Positions 1 through 12,700 of a stretch of DNA of 64,000 bases are shown one piece after another. Source of the DNA: Nemertoderma westbladi (lineage: Eukaryota; Xenacoelomorpha; Nemertodermatida; Nemertodermatidae). The stretch spans positions 62,001-126,000 of the forward strand of contig JAUCBJ010004537.1 of NCBI GenBank assembly GCA_032718475.1. Reading direction: 5' to 3'. Position numbers and translations under genes: made by a program. Every line of letters starts with the position of its first letter. The first letter of the stretch is position 1. The notes beneath the pieces are model-generated. The model did not search any database. It was not told where the DNA came from and saw nothing but the letters and a program-made list of their open reading frames with translations.

Positions 1-648
1 GCATTAATTTTTGGCTTTAGATATTTGAACTCGTCAAACTCGTGCTAATAAACAGTAGATGTTATCGTCATAGAAATGATTTTATTTTGAATTTACCGCC
101 AAAAGACCCCCATTTCAGCTTTAACAGTTACAAAGCGTCGTACGCAGTGAATTGCTGATAGAGTCGTTGATAAAGTGAATTGTTGATCAACATTTCTAAG
201 CATTAATAACTTTAAATTGTTTTCAGGGTCCGTCTACCATTCATTGGAAGCAGAACACGGGTTATAACGTTTTTTTTTATACAAACATTCACACCCCAAC
301 ATGTTAGTTCAAAATAGGTCTGAGTGTGTCAGCATGATGCAAAAAGTCGTAGATGAGGATGTCGACTTTCGCTTTCGCAAACTCCCACAGCCCTTCCACT
401 GTCGTCCCATAGTTGCAACGGGATGACGGAGAGTGATACTTGGTTTAATATAATCAGGATGACACATAGTAGGCCTACTGCTATAGGCTCCCGGTTCAGA
501 TAGTACAGTAGTATGGTACCAATACTTTAACTTTATCTGATTTCAGGCTTGTTCAGCTATGATCATTCAGTGTAACACCAGAATTTATATTACCGGTACC
601 GGTAACCTAAACATATTACTGTCTGACTGTAGTATTGTATTACTGGGT
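1..648. other. AT-rich non-coding flank
   Basis: No open frame or family that I recognise. The right edge runs into the left inverted-repeat arm of the element starting near 649. Confidence 0.5.
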
Positions 649-812
649 GTTCATAAAAATTAATAATTTTTCATTTTGGAATAGGCTGATAGGGCCTAAC
701 AGAGTTTTAGGCCTAGGTACTATAATTTTTCATATCCTCTGAAAGCTAAAACCCTAACTTAAACTTTGGCATAAGTTTTAAATTACCGGTACAGGTGCGT
801 CTGTTCGTACGA

Positions 813-1079
813 CAGGTTGGAATTCATGCTGCAAAACTCGGACGCGTACCTGCGCGAATGATTGCGAACCAGATGCGCGTTGCGCGTTCGGGTGAGACAG
901 GTGCGCGTTGCGCCTCAGCCTGCCTCAGCGCGCAGCTCTGACGCGCACCCAGGTTGGAATTCATGCTGCAAAACTCGGACGCGTACCTGCGCGAATGATT
1001 GCGAACCAGATGCGCGTTCGGGTGAGACAGGTGCGCGTTGCGCCTCAGCCTGCCTCAGCGCGCAGCTCTGACGCGCACC
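813..1079. repeat. Tandem duplication of the element A left end
   Basis: Units at 813-949 and 950-1079 both start CAGGTTGGAATTCATGCTGC and are GC-rich, with many GCGCGT words. The second unit lacks a few bases present in the first. Small open frames here are by-products of the GC-rich repeat. Confidence 0.8.
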
Positions 1080-1353
1080 ACAAATTAATTGAAATCACGA
1101 AAATACACATAAAAATTTCGCTCGCTTCGCTCGTGTTTATTTATCATTGTCCATTCTCAGATTCTCAATTTCTCTCTGTAATTTAACTTACCATAATACT
1201 GTAATACCGGAGCTGAAAATTTGTCAATTTATTTTAACTACTATCAGACTATTGTTATTATGTTACGTTAGTAAACAGGCTGACAGTGACAGGTTAACTC
1301 AGAAAGTAACAATGCATTAAGTACCGGTATGACTTAATTATATAGTGCCTAAG

Positions 1354-2447
1354 CAAGGTTTACTAAATAACAGGTCATGCAGCGAGCGGATTCCTGAAAT
1401 TAGCGTGGGCCGATCGTTTCCCTATTTATGACACTATTTTCATAATATTTTCTTAGAAACCTATCTTATGCAACTTTGGTTAGGTGAATATGATAACTAG
1501 GGGGTTCATAGAAATGTAATAAAATGTCTTTCTGAAATTTTTATCTTGTAATTGCCAAGGTAACCGCGTGCAAAGTTCAAATTTCGAGCACCTGTAATTC
1601 AAGGCGACAAGGGATTCTGTTCTTGAGATTTGGTATAGGCAGATAGGGGCCTATGAGTAAAGAGAATAAAAATGTATCAAAATATTTTACATTAAAATTT
1701 TTTTTCAATCCCGTTTCCACGGTCAGACGGTGGCGGGAATTACGATAATTTACCATTATGACCGCCAGATAGAAATTGTGCTACTATTTCAGTATTTACT
1801 ACTTATATAATTTTCAACATGCATGCCTGGTGGCTGTCCTTTATTTCTAATAATTGCTAACCAAAATTTAATATTCTGGAATGTCAAAATCGAACACAGG
1901 TCTTGCTCTTTGATTGGACAGTTTAGTTTATTGGCAAATATTGACTTTTAGAAATATGATTCACAATTGACGAATTATAAAATAAAATGTTGGCAATTTT
2001 AACTTATTATTTAGACTGACCAACCTAATAAAAATGGTTTTTTATAGAATTGGTAGACAATTTTTCAAATTTTCATTATACTTATTTCCATGGCAACGGG
2101 AATGTAAACAAATTCAAATATAAAATATTTTGATAGACTTTTATTTCCTTTAATCACCTACCAAATCTCAAGGGAAGAATCCATTGTCGCCATGAATTAC
2201 AGGCGCGCAAAGTTTGAACGTTGCACCCGGTTCGGTTACCTTGGCAACTACAAGATAAAAATTCCCGAAAGACATTTTATTACATTTCTATGAACCCTAG
2301 TTATCATATCCACCTAACAAAAGTAGCATAAAATAAGTTTCTAAGGAAATAATATGAAAATAGTGCCATAAATTGGGAGAAGATGATGGGCCCACGCTAA
2401 TTTCAGCAATCGGCTCGCTGCATGACCTGTTATTTAGTACACCTTGG
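1354..2447. mobile_element. Nested foldback element
   Basis: Long inverted repeats at about 1354-1740 and 2080-2447 have outer ends CAAGGTTTACTAAATAACAG and its near reverse complement. GCCTAAG flanks both sides (1347-1353 and 2448-2454), as expected of a target duplication. Copy B of the host element (46419-47682) lacks this segment at the matching place, which confirms insertion. The interior has no coding frame. Confidence 0.8.
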
Positions 2448-3042
2448 GCCTAAGCCAACTGTATGAAGCCTAATTGTTATGTATACTGTATACATACACA
2501 AGTATTACTGGTACCTAATGATAATCAAGTACGGCTGTACGGTATTGCATATTTGTTCAAATTGTATATAGTCGGAGTCTGGGAGTAGAGTAATGTATTT
2601 TCAATTGTAAAGGGTGGAGTGGAAGGGTTTACTGTGGAAGATCACCCATGGTGGTGAACAGGCATTCCTTGGCTTAACGAGACTAAAAGATTCTCCCATT
2701 CAATTGTAAAAAAAATTATTTAATAAAAATTTAAAAAAAAAATTTTTAATAGGCCTATTAACAATTTTGAAGTTGCATTTACATTTATTATGTAGATTCA
2801 ACGTACAGACGTACTAGCTTTGAAACGCTCAAACTTGTGAAATAGGAATGTAAATTTTGTTCTTATGAGCTGCGGGATTTTTTGAGATGCATGGCAGCAT
2901 GGACATGCAGACATGAGCTGCGCGAATTTGTATCGATTAGATTATGATGAGGCTGTGAGGTGCGCGATGAGCCAATTTCAGGTGCGCGGTGATCTCGAAA
3001 CAACAAAGCGTACCTGCACGCTCATGCATGAATTCCAACCTG

Positions 3043-3733
3043 GTAACGTACGGTAAAATCTGAATAAGTATTTGTCATTATTGGCTTATTATATTCGAAG
3101 GAAATTAAAATGATTGCATAGCACATTAGAAAAGAAAACATTTTATTATACCGGTACCAACATTTTATCAAACAAACTCACAGAAACTGACATCCTTGCG
3201 ATTTTTACATTCCAGGGGTTCGTCGCCCAACAAACACTGAAATAAAGCGTCTCTTGGAAAATATTTCAATCGAATATTCCTTATTACCCAAATCTGGTTC
3301 AGGTAGACCACCGGTTTCCCATATGAAGGTCACCGCCCTACCCCCATTGAAAACTGCTTAACCTCCAACCCAGAAACATCTTTACGACGTGAAGCTTTGG
3401 CTACAAATCTTAGTTTAGGTACATGGAATGCTATATATATCTCTATATATCATTCCATTAATTTTTACAAATTCTGTACAATGCAGCCTTGTGATATCAA
3501 AGTGAATTATTGAGTTTCTATAGCACCTATATAATTTAAAACTTATGCCAAACTATAAGTTGGGGTTTTAGCATTCAGATGATACCGGTACCAAAAATTA
3601 TAATTTTCATATAGTAGAACGTTGTTATTCCAAAATGAAAAGGATCAAATGTTTATGAACTCCGTGTATATTAAAACATTCTTTTGTTCTCGAACCGGGA
3701 CGACCTCAACTCTGAAGTGACAACAAACAGACA
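3043..3733. other. Upstream region of the zinc-finger gene
   Basis: AT-rich stretch holding the right arm of the outer element (3533-3660) and then 73 bases before the zinc-finger start codon. TATA-like runs sit near 3430-3455. I see no definite promoter motif, but the gene's 5' region overlaps the transposon arm. Confidence 0.4.
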
Positions 3734-6700
3734 ATGGAACGGTATACTTGTGAGTCAGACAACGCATTGCTAATTACCAAATCTATGTTCGCGAACATCT
3801 GTTCGGGAAATGATGCATTTGTGCGGACCTTTATTGAAGAATACCTGGACATAAATTCGAGTTTTCTGGACGATTATGTTGTTAGGAAATGTACAGCTTT
3901 GCGCATTACTGAGTGGCAGCATCGTTTACTCCCTTATGGGACTAACAACGCCGCCTCCGCTTTGTCCACCTTGGCTTTCTCTCACAACATAACGCAATCA
4001 CCGGCCACTGTCCCGACTACCGGGTACCACGAGACCAGTATGCCGCAGATTCAATTGAGGACATCGGCGTCGATATCCTATACCCCTGCAGTAACCACAA
4101 CCAATTCAAACCATTATTCTACCCAACCTCTATCAGCAGACCAGTCAGATGTTCCGGTAATGCTACGCATTAAGATGGAAGACGAAGTCGAATATAAACC
4201 CGACCTAAATGAGGTTGGTGATGGCTTGGGCAATTTGTTCTCCCCTATAGATGTAGCATATGGAATCCGTCACGATATCCTAACAGGAACTAGCTCATCG
4301 ACCCACCACACCACCCAGGGTCTCTCCTCACTAACTAACACGCCGACCCACCACATCACCCAGTGTCTCTCCCCACTTCCTAACCCCCCAACCCCCCACA
4401 CCACCGAGGGTCTCTCCCCACTTACTAACTCCTCTACCCGCAACACCACCCAGGGTCTCTCCCAACTAACTAACACCCCGACCCCCCACACCACCCAGTG
4501 TCTCTCCCCACTAACTAACTCCTCGCCAACCCTCACTACTCAGCCTCTAGGCGACTTCGATTTAAGCCTTTCCAACATCTACAACCTCCAGTTAAGAACT
4601 AAATCAACAACAGATTCCGGTATCGGTGAGTTACTATGTGTTAGATTAACACGTTTGTGGGGCCTTCGCGCAGAACGAGGCTCAGTTATCATACAGATTA
4701 AAATTGTGCAATTCTATCCCAAAATCGGTACTTAAAGTAATTTAAATATATAATTAAGAAATTTAACCAAACCGCCAATAAAGAATAAATCAAAGAAGAG
4801 AGGAAAGTTCCCCCCTCGCTTCAACCACCCTCTTATTAATCTAACTCCAAGGGTAGATGTAGAAAATATCTTTTTCAGGTAACCAAAAAGAGTTTAATTT
4901 ATGTGAGACAACTTCCAAAACACTTACCAACCAGTGTTGTGTGTGGGTATGTATTGTGTGTTTAGTGTGGGATGCTCATGCGTAATAAAGTGTTTTTTGC
5001 TTATTTTACGATCCGCCCAATCTTTGCATTTACGCTTAATTAGTATTTTGAAAGGTTGCAGGTGATTGGCATGTCCAGGGTTTTTATCCAGGAAGTGTTG
5101 GCCGATGGCTTCTTTATGGTTTCCACCGAGTACAGAGTTACGATGTCTGTTGATACGTTCCCGTATGGGTCCTACTGTCTCGCCTATGTAGTTGGTGATG
5201 CGACTAATACATAGGTTGCAAACGATCTCGTACACCACATTCTTCACCATACAGTCTTTTGGACCATTATTACACGTATAACACATGGTATTGCGTGGGG
5301 TGGGGCATGGGTCTCCAGTTAGGCTAGATCCGAACTAACAGTTGTTTAAGTTTGGGGACCGGTTTACTGACTAACCGTATGTTGGTGCATAAGGGGGAAG
5401 CATTAACGATGTGCTGGGCGTGTCTATGCAGGTGTTGGTTAACGAACGGTATAACTAGAGGAACAGGGGCTCCGGTGGGGGCAGCATTACTATTGTTGTT
5501 ATGTTGCGTGGGCGTGTTATGTGTGGTTACACTGTGTAGTACTTTATGTATTAATTTATTAATCTCAGCGACTGGGAAGTCATTATTTGTCAGGAGTGAT
5601 TTTACTTTCTCTATGCTATGTGTGTGGCCTGGGGTTGTGTTGCTGTTACGTATGGTGTGTTGTAAAGCAGCTCTGGCTGTGTTAGTAATTATATTGCGGG
5701 GGTGATGGCTGCGATAGTTTAGTATAATACCCACATTGCTGGGTTTAACATACAGTTCGAAATCGATATGGCCGTGGTCATTGACCGTTGTTAAAACGTC
5801 TAAAAAGGGGAGACTATAGTAAGACTTCTCCATGGTATATTTTATAGTTGGATGGCATACATTCAGGTAAAGGAGGAATTTATTTAACTCTTACTCACCG
5901 TGTTGCCAGACGGACCACCCGTCGTCATAAAACCGGAACCAACAGGCAACTTCCAAGTGGTATTGGGTGAGGTACAGGGTTTCTTTAACATGGATATAAA
6001 TACCCGAAAAAGGTCCGGCTAGTCTATTTCCCATGCCTTTTTGTTCGTAAAATTTCCCATGAAAACGAAAATAAGTAAATTCTAGGCTAGTTTGAAGTAA
6101 CCCATAAAGATCAGCAATGTCCAAACCGAACATAATTATCTTATCTTTATGCTGGTTAACAAAGCCAGTTACTATTTCTATCCGTTCGATCACTGGTATG
6201 ACAGTGTACATTGATATGATATCCAGACTGAATATCATATCCCAGGGTTCGAGCGGGGGTAACTGCACGACCCGCTCCATAAAGTCTAAGGTGTTTGGGA
6301 GTCGCTCTGGGATGAGGGCTGCAGCCTGCCCTAGGATCCTGTTCGCTAGCCACGAGGGTTTCTCTCCCGCTGATCCGGAGGAGATCGGCCGCATGGGCCG
6401 CCCCTCTTTGTGAGTCTTAGGGTTACCGTACAATTCTGGAGGTCAAGCATGCTTAGTGCTCCGCAGCGAGTCCATGAGGAACCATTGGTTGCTCCTCTCC
6501 AATACGCTCCTGGTTCCCGCATTGATCTTCTTAATTGCCTGTGGGTTAGGGTTTTTCGATAACAGTTGATAAGAGTTTGTATCCGATAAGAGGTCCGTGT
6601 GAATTTTCTCGATATATCGATTTCGCTCCATTATCGCGAAGCCACCGCTTTTGTCGGCTTTCTTGACAATGAGATTTCTGGATGTCTGGAGTTTCTTTAT

Positions 6701-9700
6701 CGCTCGCTGATCCATACTGTTGAGGTTGCTCATTTGAACTGTGTGTGTACATTGGTAATCCCTAAAAACCGCCACCACCGAGCCGCTGAGTTTCTCGAGT
6801 TCGTGTTCGAGTCGTACGTTGATAGTGTCAGGTGGGGGATGTCAGTGAAGGGTATTCTTCCTAGTGGTCGTAATACAGGGGTACTGGTATCCGTATCCAT
6901 TGAAACTGCCTGGTGGGTACTCGTTGTGTCTCTCTCTTCTGCTAGTCTCTCTCGCTCAACTTTCCCTCGTAGTCCGTACGCGAGCCTTTCCAATCCTATG
7001 GAGATGTCGTCCAATGTGGTCTGGTCTAGCTTACGGTGAACTGCAAACTGTGGACCTTTGCTAAGAAGCGGTAGGGTGCCTTCCGGGAGGACCGCCTCGC
7101 TACAAGCAGACAAGAGGTGTCTACAAACACTCTCGCGCGCAAGTTCGGTGCTGGGAGTTGGGTGTACAATTACTACGAGTTTAGTCAAACCCTGTAGTTT
7201 CTTCCGATGGGTGGCGCTAGCCTCATTCGTGGCGCGTACTTTGATGGTTTCATAAAATCTGTTCATCCTGGTTAGTATCTGCTGTGGTAAGCGGAAAGCT
7301 AGAATACGTTGTTGAAGGTTGCGTCATAGGGTTGTGAGGGAGTAGATCTTCGCGTGCATTTCGCACACGGCGGCCACCAGGCTGCGTCGTTTAAAATTAT
7401 CCCGTATGTTGCTGAAGGATACGTGGTTTATACTGAGTTTAACTGACCTATCGATGAACCGTGGAAATTTGCGTTCCCTCTGGCATGTCGTCAGGAAACG
7501 TATGTCTGTATGTGCTGCTAGTGCCGTGCGAGTTTCTCAGGTGATAGGCACATACCAGCATACTGAGGAGGGCGTATCGCTGATCGTGCGGGAGTTGAGA
7601 CTTAATAAGGAATGATCTCGCCCTGATTACTGGTGGAAACATAACGCCAAGGGTAGTATGTAGAAAATATCTTTTTCAGGTAACCAAAAAGATAATTGAA
7701 TGGGAAACTTTCCGAACAAAAAGACGGCCTAGGCATGGGAAATAGACTAGCCGGACCTTTTTCGGGTATTTATATCCACATTAAAGAAACCCTGTACCTC
7801 ACCCAATACCACTTGGAAGTTGCCTGTTGGTTCCGGTTTTATGACGACGGGTGGTCCGTCTGGCAACACGGTGAGGAAGAGTTAAATAAATTCCTCCTTT
7901 ACCTGAATGAATGCCATCCAACTATATTATACCATGGAGAAGTCTTACTCTAGTCTCCCCTTTTTAGACGTTTTAACAACGGTCAATGACCACGGCCATA
8001 TCGATTTCGAACTGTATGTTAAACCCAGCAATGTGGGTATTATACTAAACTATCGCAGCCATCACCCCCGCAATATAATTACTAACACAGCCAGAGCTGC
8101 TTTACAACGCGCCATACGTAACAGCAACACAACCCCAGGCCACACACGTAGCATAGAGAAATTAAAATCACTCCTGACAAATAATGACTTCCCAGTTGCA
8201 GAGATTAATAAATTAATACATAAAGTACTACACAGTGTAACCACACATAACACGTCCACGTCCACGCAACATAACAACAATAGTAATGCTGCCCCCACCG
8301 GAGCGGAGCCCCTGTACAGCGAGCGATAAAGAAACTCCAGACATCCAGAAATCTCATCGTCAAGAAAGCCGACAAAAGCGGTGGCTTCGCGATAATGGAG
8401 TGAAATCGATATATCGAGAAAATTCACACGGACCTCTTATCGGATACAAACTCTTATCAACCGTTATCGAAAAACCCCAACCCACAGGCGATTAAGAAGA
8501 TCAACGCAGATCAACGCGTTGAACCAAGGTTTACTGTGTACCAGCTCTTGTCTACTATTGTTTGTAGAGAGATGTTTGCTAGTAGATTTCTCTAATAGTT
8601 GTTTCTTTGCGACATTCTGAGTTGAACCAAGGTTTACTGTGTTCCAGCTCTTGTCTACTATTGTGTGTTGTAGAGAGATGTTTGCAAGTAGATTTCTCTA
8701 ATAGTTGTTTCTTTGTAACATTCGGAATTGAACCACGGTTTACTGTGTACCAGCTCTTGTCTACTATTGTTTGTAGAGAGATGTTTGCTAGTAGATTTCT
8801 CTAATAGTTGTTTCTTTGCGACATTCGGAGTTGAACCAAGGTTTACTGTGTTCCAGCTCTTGTCTACTATTGTATGTTGTAGAGAGATGTTTGCAAGTAG
8901 ATTTCTCTAATAGTTGTTTCTTTGTAACATTCGGAGTTGAACCAAGGTTTACTGTGTTCCAGCTCTTGCCTACTATTGTATGTTGTAGAGAGATGTTTGC
9001 TCGTAGATTTCTCTAATAGTTGTTTCTTTGTGACATTCGGAGTTGAACCAAGGTTTACTGTGTTCCAGCTCTTGTCTACTATTGTGTGTTGTAGAGAGAT
9101 GTTTGCTCGTAGATTTCTCTAATAGTTGTTTCTTTGTGACATTCGGAGTTGAACCAAGGTTTACTGTGTTCCAGCTCTTGTCTACTATTGTGTGTAGAGA
9201 GATGTTCGCTAGTATATTTCTCTAATAGCTGTTTCTTTGCGACATTCGGAGTTCAACCAAGGTTTACTGTGTTCCAGCTCTTGTCTACTATTGTGTGTTG
9301 TAGAGAGATGTTTGCTCGTAGATTTCTCTAATAGTTGTTTCTTTGTGACATTCGGAGTTGAACCAAGGTTTACTGTGTTCCAGCTCTTGTCTACTATTGT
9401 TTGTAGAGAGATGTTTGCTAGTAGATTTCTCTAATAGTTGTTTCTTTGCGACATTTGGAGTTGAACCAAGGTTTACTGTGTTCCAGCTCTTGCCTACTAT
9501 TGTGTGTAGATAGATGTTTGCAAGTAGATTTCTTTAATAGTTGTTTCTTTGCGACATTCGGAGTTGAACCAAGGTTTACTGTGTTCCAGCTCTTGCCTAC
9601 TATTGTGTGTAGAGAGATGTTTGCTAGTAGATTTCTCTAATAGTTGTTTCTTTGCGACATTCGGAGTTGAGACAAGGTTTACTGTGTTACAGCTCTTGCC

Positions 9701-12700
9701 TACTATTGTGTGTAGAGAGATGTTTGCTAGTAGATTTCTCTAATAGTTGTTGCTTTGCGACATTCGGAGTTGAACCAAGGTTTACTGTGTTCCAGCTCTT
9801 GTCTACTATTGTGTGTTGTAGAGAGATGTTTGCTAGTAGATTTCTCTAATAGTTGTTTCTTTGCGACATTCGGAGTTGAAACAAGGTTTACTGTGTTCCA
9901 GCTCTTGCCTACTATTGTGTGTAGAGAGATGTTTGCTAGTAGATTTATCCAATTGTTGTTTCTTTGCGACATTCGGAGTTGAACCAAGGTTTACTGTGTC
10001 CCAGCTCTTGCCTACTACTGTGTGTTGTAGAAAGATGTTTGCTAGTAGATTTCTCTAATAGTTGTTTGTTTGCAACATTCGGAGTTGAAACAAGGTTTAC
10101 TGTGTTCCAGCTCTTGCCTACTATTGTGTGTTGTAGAGAGATGTTTACTAGTAGATTTCTCTAATAGCTGTTTCTTTGCGACATTCGGAATTGAACCACG
10201 GTTTACTGTGTACCAGCTCTTGTCTACTATTGTTTGTAGAGAGATGTTTGCTAGTAGATTTCTCTAATAGTTGTTTCTTTGCGACATTCGGAGTTGAACC
10301 AAGGTTTACTGTGTTCCAGCTCTTGTCTACTATTGTATGTTGTAGAGAGATGTTTGCAAGTAGATTTCTCTAATAGTTGTTTCTTTGTAACATTCGGAGT
10401 TGAACCAAGGTTTACTGTGTTCCAGCTCTTGCCTACTATTGTATGTTGTAGAGAGATGTTTGCTCGTAGATTTCTCTAATAGTTGTTTCTTTGTGACATT
10501 CGGAGTTGAACCAAGGTTTACTGTGTTCCAGCTCTTGTCTACTATTGTGTGTTGTAGAGAGATGTTTGCTCGTAGATTTCTCTAATAGTTGTTTCTTTGT
10601 GACATTCGGAGTTGAACCAAGGTTTACTGTGTTCCAGCTCTTGTCTACTATTGTGTGTAGAGAGATGTTCGCTAGTATATTTCTCTAATAGCTGTTTCTT
10701 TGCGACATTCGGAGTTCAACCAAGGTTTACTGTGTTCCAGCTCTTGTCTACTATTGTGTGTTGTAGAGAGATGTTTGCTCGTAGATTTCTCTAATAGTTG
10801 TTTCTTTGTGACATTCGGAGTTGAACCAAGGTTTACTGTGTTCCAGCTCTTGTCTACTATTGTTTGTAGAGAGATGTTTGCTAGTAGATTTCTCTAATAG
10901 TTGTTTCTTTGCGACATTTGGAGTTGAACCAAGGTTTACTGTGTTCCAGCTCTTGCCTACTATTGTGTGTAGATAGATGTTTGCAAGTAGATTTCTTTAA
11001 TAGTTGTTTCTTTGCGACATTCGGAGTTGAACCAAGGTTTACTGTGTTCCAGCTCTTGCCTACTATTGTGTGTAGAGAGATGTTTGCTAGTAGATTTCTC
11101 TAATAGTTGTTTCTTTGCGACATTCGGAGTTGAGACAAGGTTTACTGTGTTACAGCTCTTGCCTACTATTGTGTGTAGAGAGATGTTTGCTAGTAGATTT
11201 CTCTAATAGTTGTTGCTTTGCGACATTCGGAGTTGAACCAAGGTTTACTGTGTTCCAGCTCTTGTCTACTATTGTGTGTTGTAGAGAGATGTTTGCTAGT
11301 AGATTTCTCTAATAGTTGTTTCTTTGCGACATTCGGAGTTGAAACAAGGTTTACTGTGTTCCAGCTCTTGCCTACTATTGTGTGTAGAGAGATGTTTGCT
11401 AGTAGATTTATCCAATTGTTGTTTCTTTGCGACATTCGGAGTTGAACCAAGGTTTACTGTGTCCCAGCTCTTGCCTACTACTGTGTGTTGTAGAAAGATG
11501 TTTGCTAGTAGATTTCTCTAATAGTTGTTTGTTTGCAACATTCGGAGTTGAAACAAGGTTTACTGTGTTCCAGCTCTTGCCTACTATTGTGTGTTGTAGA
11601 GAGATGTTTACTAGTAGATTTCTCTAATAGCTGTTTCTTTGCGACATTCGGAGTTGAACCAAGGTTTACTGTGTTCCAGCTCTTGTCTACTATTGTGTGT
11701 AGAGAGATGTTAGCTTGTAGATTTTTCTAATAGTTGTTTCTTTGCGACATTCGGTGTTGAACCAAGGTTTACTGTGTTCCAGCTCTTGCCTACTATTGTG
11801 TGTTGTAGAGATATGTTTACTAGTAGATTTCTCTAATAGCTGTTTCTTTGCGACATTCGGAGTTGAACTAAGATTTACTGTGTTCCAGCTCTTGACTACT
11901 ATTGTGTGTTGTAGAGAGATGTTTACTAGTAGATTTCTCTAATAGCTGTTTCTTTACCAATTCGGAGTTGAACCAAGTTTTACTGTGTTCCAGCTCTTGT
12001 CTACTATTGTGTGTAGACATATGTTTACTAGTAGATTTCTCTAATAGTTTGTTCTTTGCGACATTCGGAGTTGAACCAAGGTTTACATTGTTCCAGCTCT
12101 AGAAAAGGAACAGATAGACCAAACAAAAGCTGAAACCTGCAACAACGTATCAGTGCATCAAAACGCTAAATAACTGCGAAGGTTGTTGATAGTAATGGTA
12201 GCACCAATGTAACCAGTAGGCCTACTGGTATCAATGATAATTTTGAACTAATAAATTTGCCGTGCTTGGCTGAGAATCTCTCTGAAATAGCAATTTGTAA
12301 GGAGTGTAAATTTGGTTCTCTAACAATTCAACCCATTCGTCATTCAGATTGGGATTGTGATCTACAGTTCAAATGCACATATTGCAGTAACTCCATATCA
12401 TTTCATACATCACCAAGAGGATCAAGTGGCCACTCTGAATTAAATATTCGAAGCAATTACGCCTTTCGTAGTGTTGGTCTTGGACCAACACAAGGACCCA
12501 AGAACACAAGAAGAACACATGAACCTTCCCCTCCCTCATCACGATTTGATGCCATTTTAAAATCCATTCATCCAATCATCAAAGAATGTTCAGAATTGTC
12601 CATGAAAGAAGCTGCAATTGAAGTTTAGCAGCAACATCAACAACTAGTGAGACATGAAGTTGAGAAAACTGGAGCCTCTGCCACTACCATCAGAAGTGAT

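Larger units (their letters stand above)
813..3042. mobile_element. TIR element family A, copy A
   Basis: The left end CAGGTTGGAATTCATGC (813) is the reverse complement of the right end (to 3042). A second copy of the same element lies at 46419-47682, sharing both ends, a GC-rich left subterminal region and the right region with GTGCGCGG and CAACAAAGCGTACCTGC. No transposase frame is present, so the family looks non-autonomous. This copy is longer because its left end is tandemly duplicated and because another element is inserted at 1354-2447. Confidence 0.75.
649..3660. mobile_element. Outer inverted-repeat element, interrupted
   Basis: The arm at about 649-785 is repeated in reverse complement at about 3533-3660. 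Both arms start with GTTCATAAA at the outer edge, continue through CATTTTGGAATA, and reach an inner block ending in CATAAGTTTTAAATT. The arms are roughly 130-140 bp and imperfect. No transposase is visible, so it looks non-autonomous. Its interior is occupied by a second inverted-repeat element (813-3042), which holds a third (1354-2447). Exact outer ends and target duplication are uncertain. Confidence 0.6.
4893..7646 (-). mobile_element. Penelope-like element, copy 1
   Basis: Nearly full-length coding remnant on the minus strand inside the zinc-finger intron. In coding order it holds an N-terminal region (7642 down to about 6730), a reverse transcriptase core (about 6780-5324) and a C-terminal GIY-YIG endonuclease (5327-4924). 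That order is diagnostic of endonuclease-containing Penelope-like elements. It is flanked by ~45-bp direct repeats and abuts a second, inverted copy at 7693. Confidence 0.85.

Noticed and set aside
4270-4536. 88-codon minus-strand frame in zinc-finger exon 1
   Set aside because: Antisense of the 45-bp coding repeat.
8519-12100. CRISPR-like regular array
   Set aside because: No unique spacers between repeats; contiguous satellite in a eukaryotic genome.
8607-12102. Dozens of 60-66-codon frames with near-identical peptides
   Set aside because: Produced by 103/106-bp monomers that shift frame each unit; no start context or conservation argument for a gene family.
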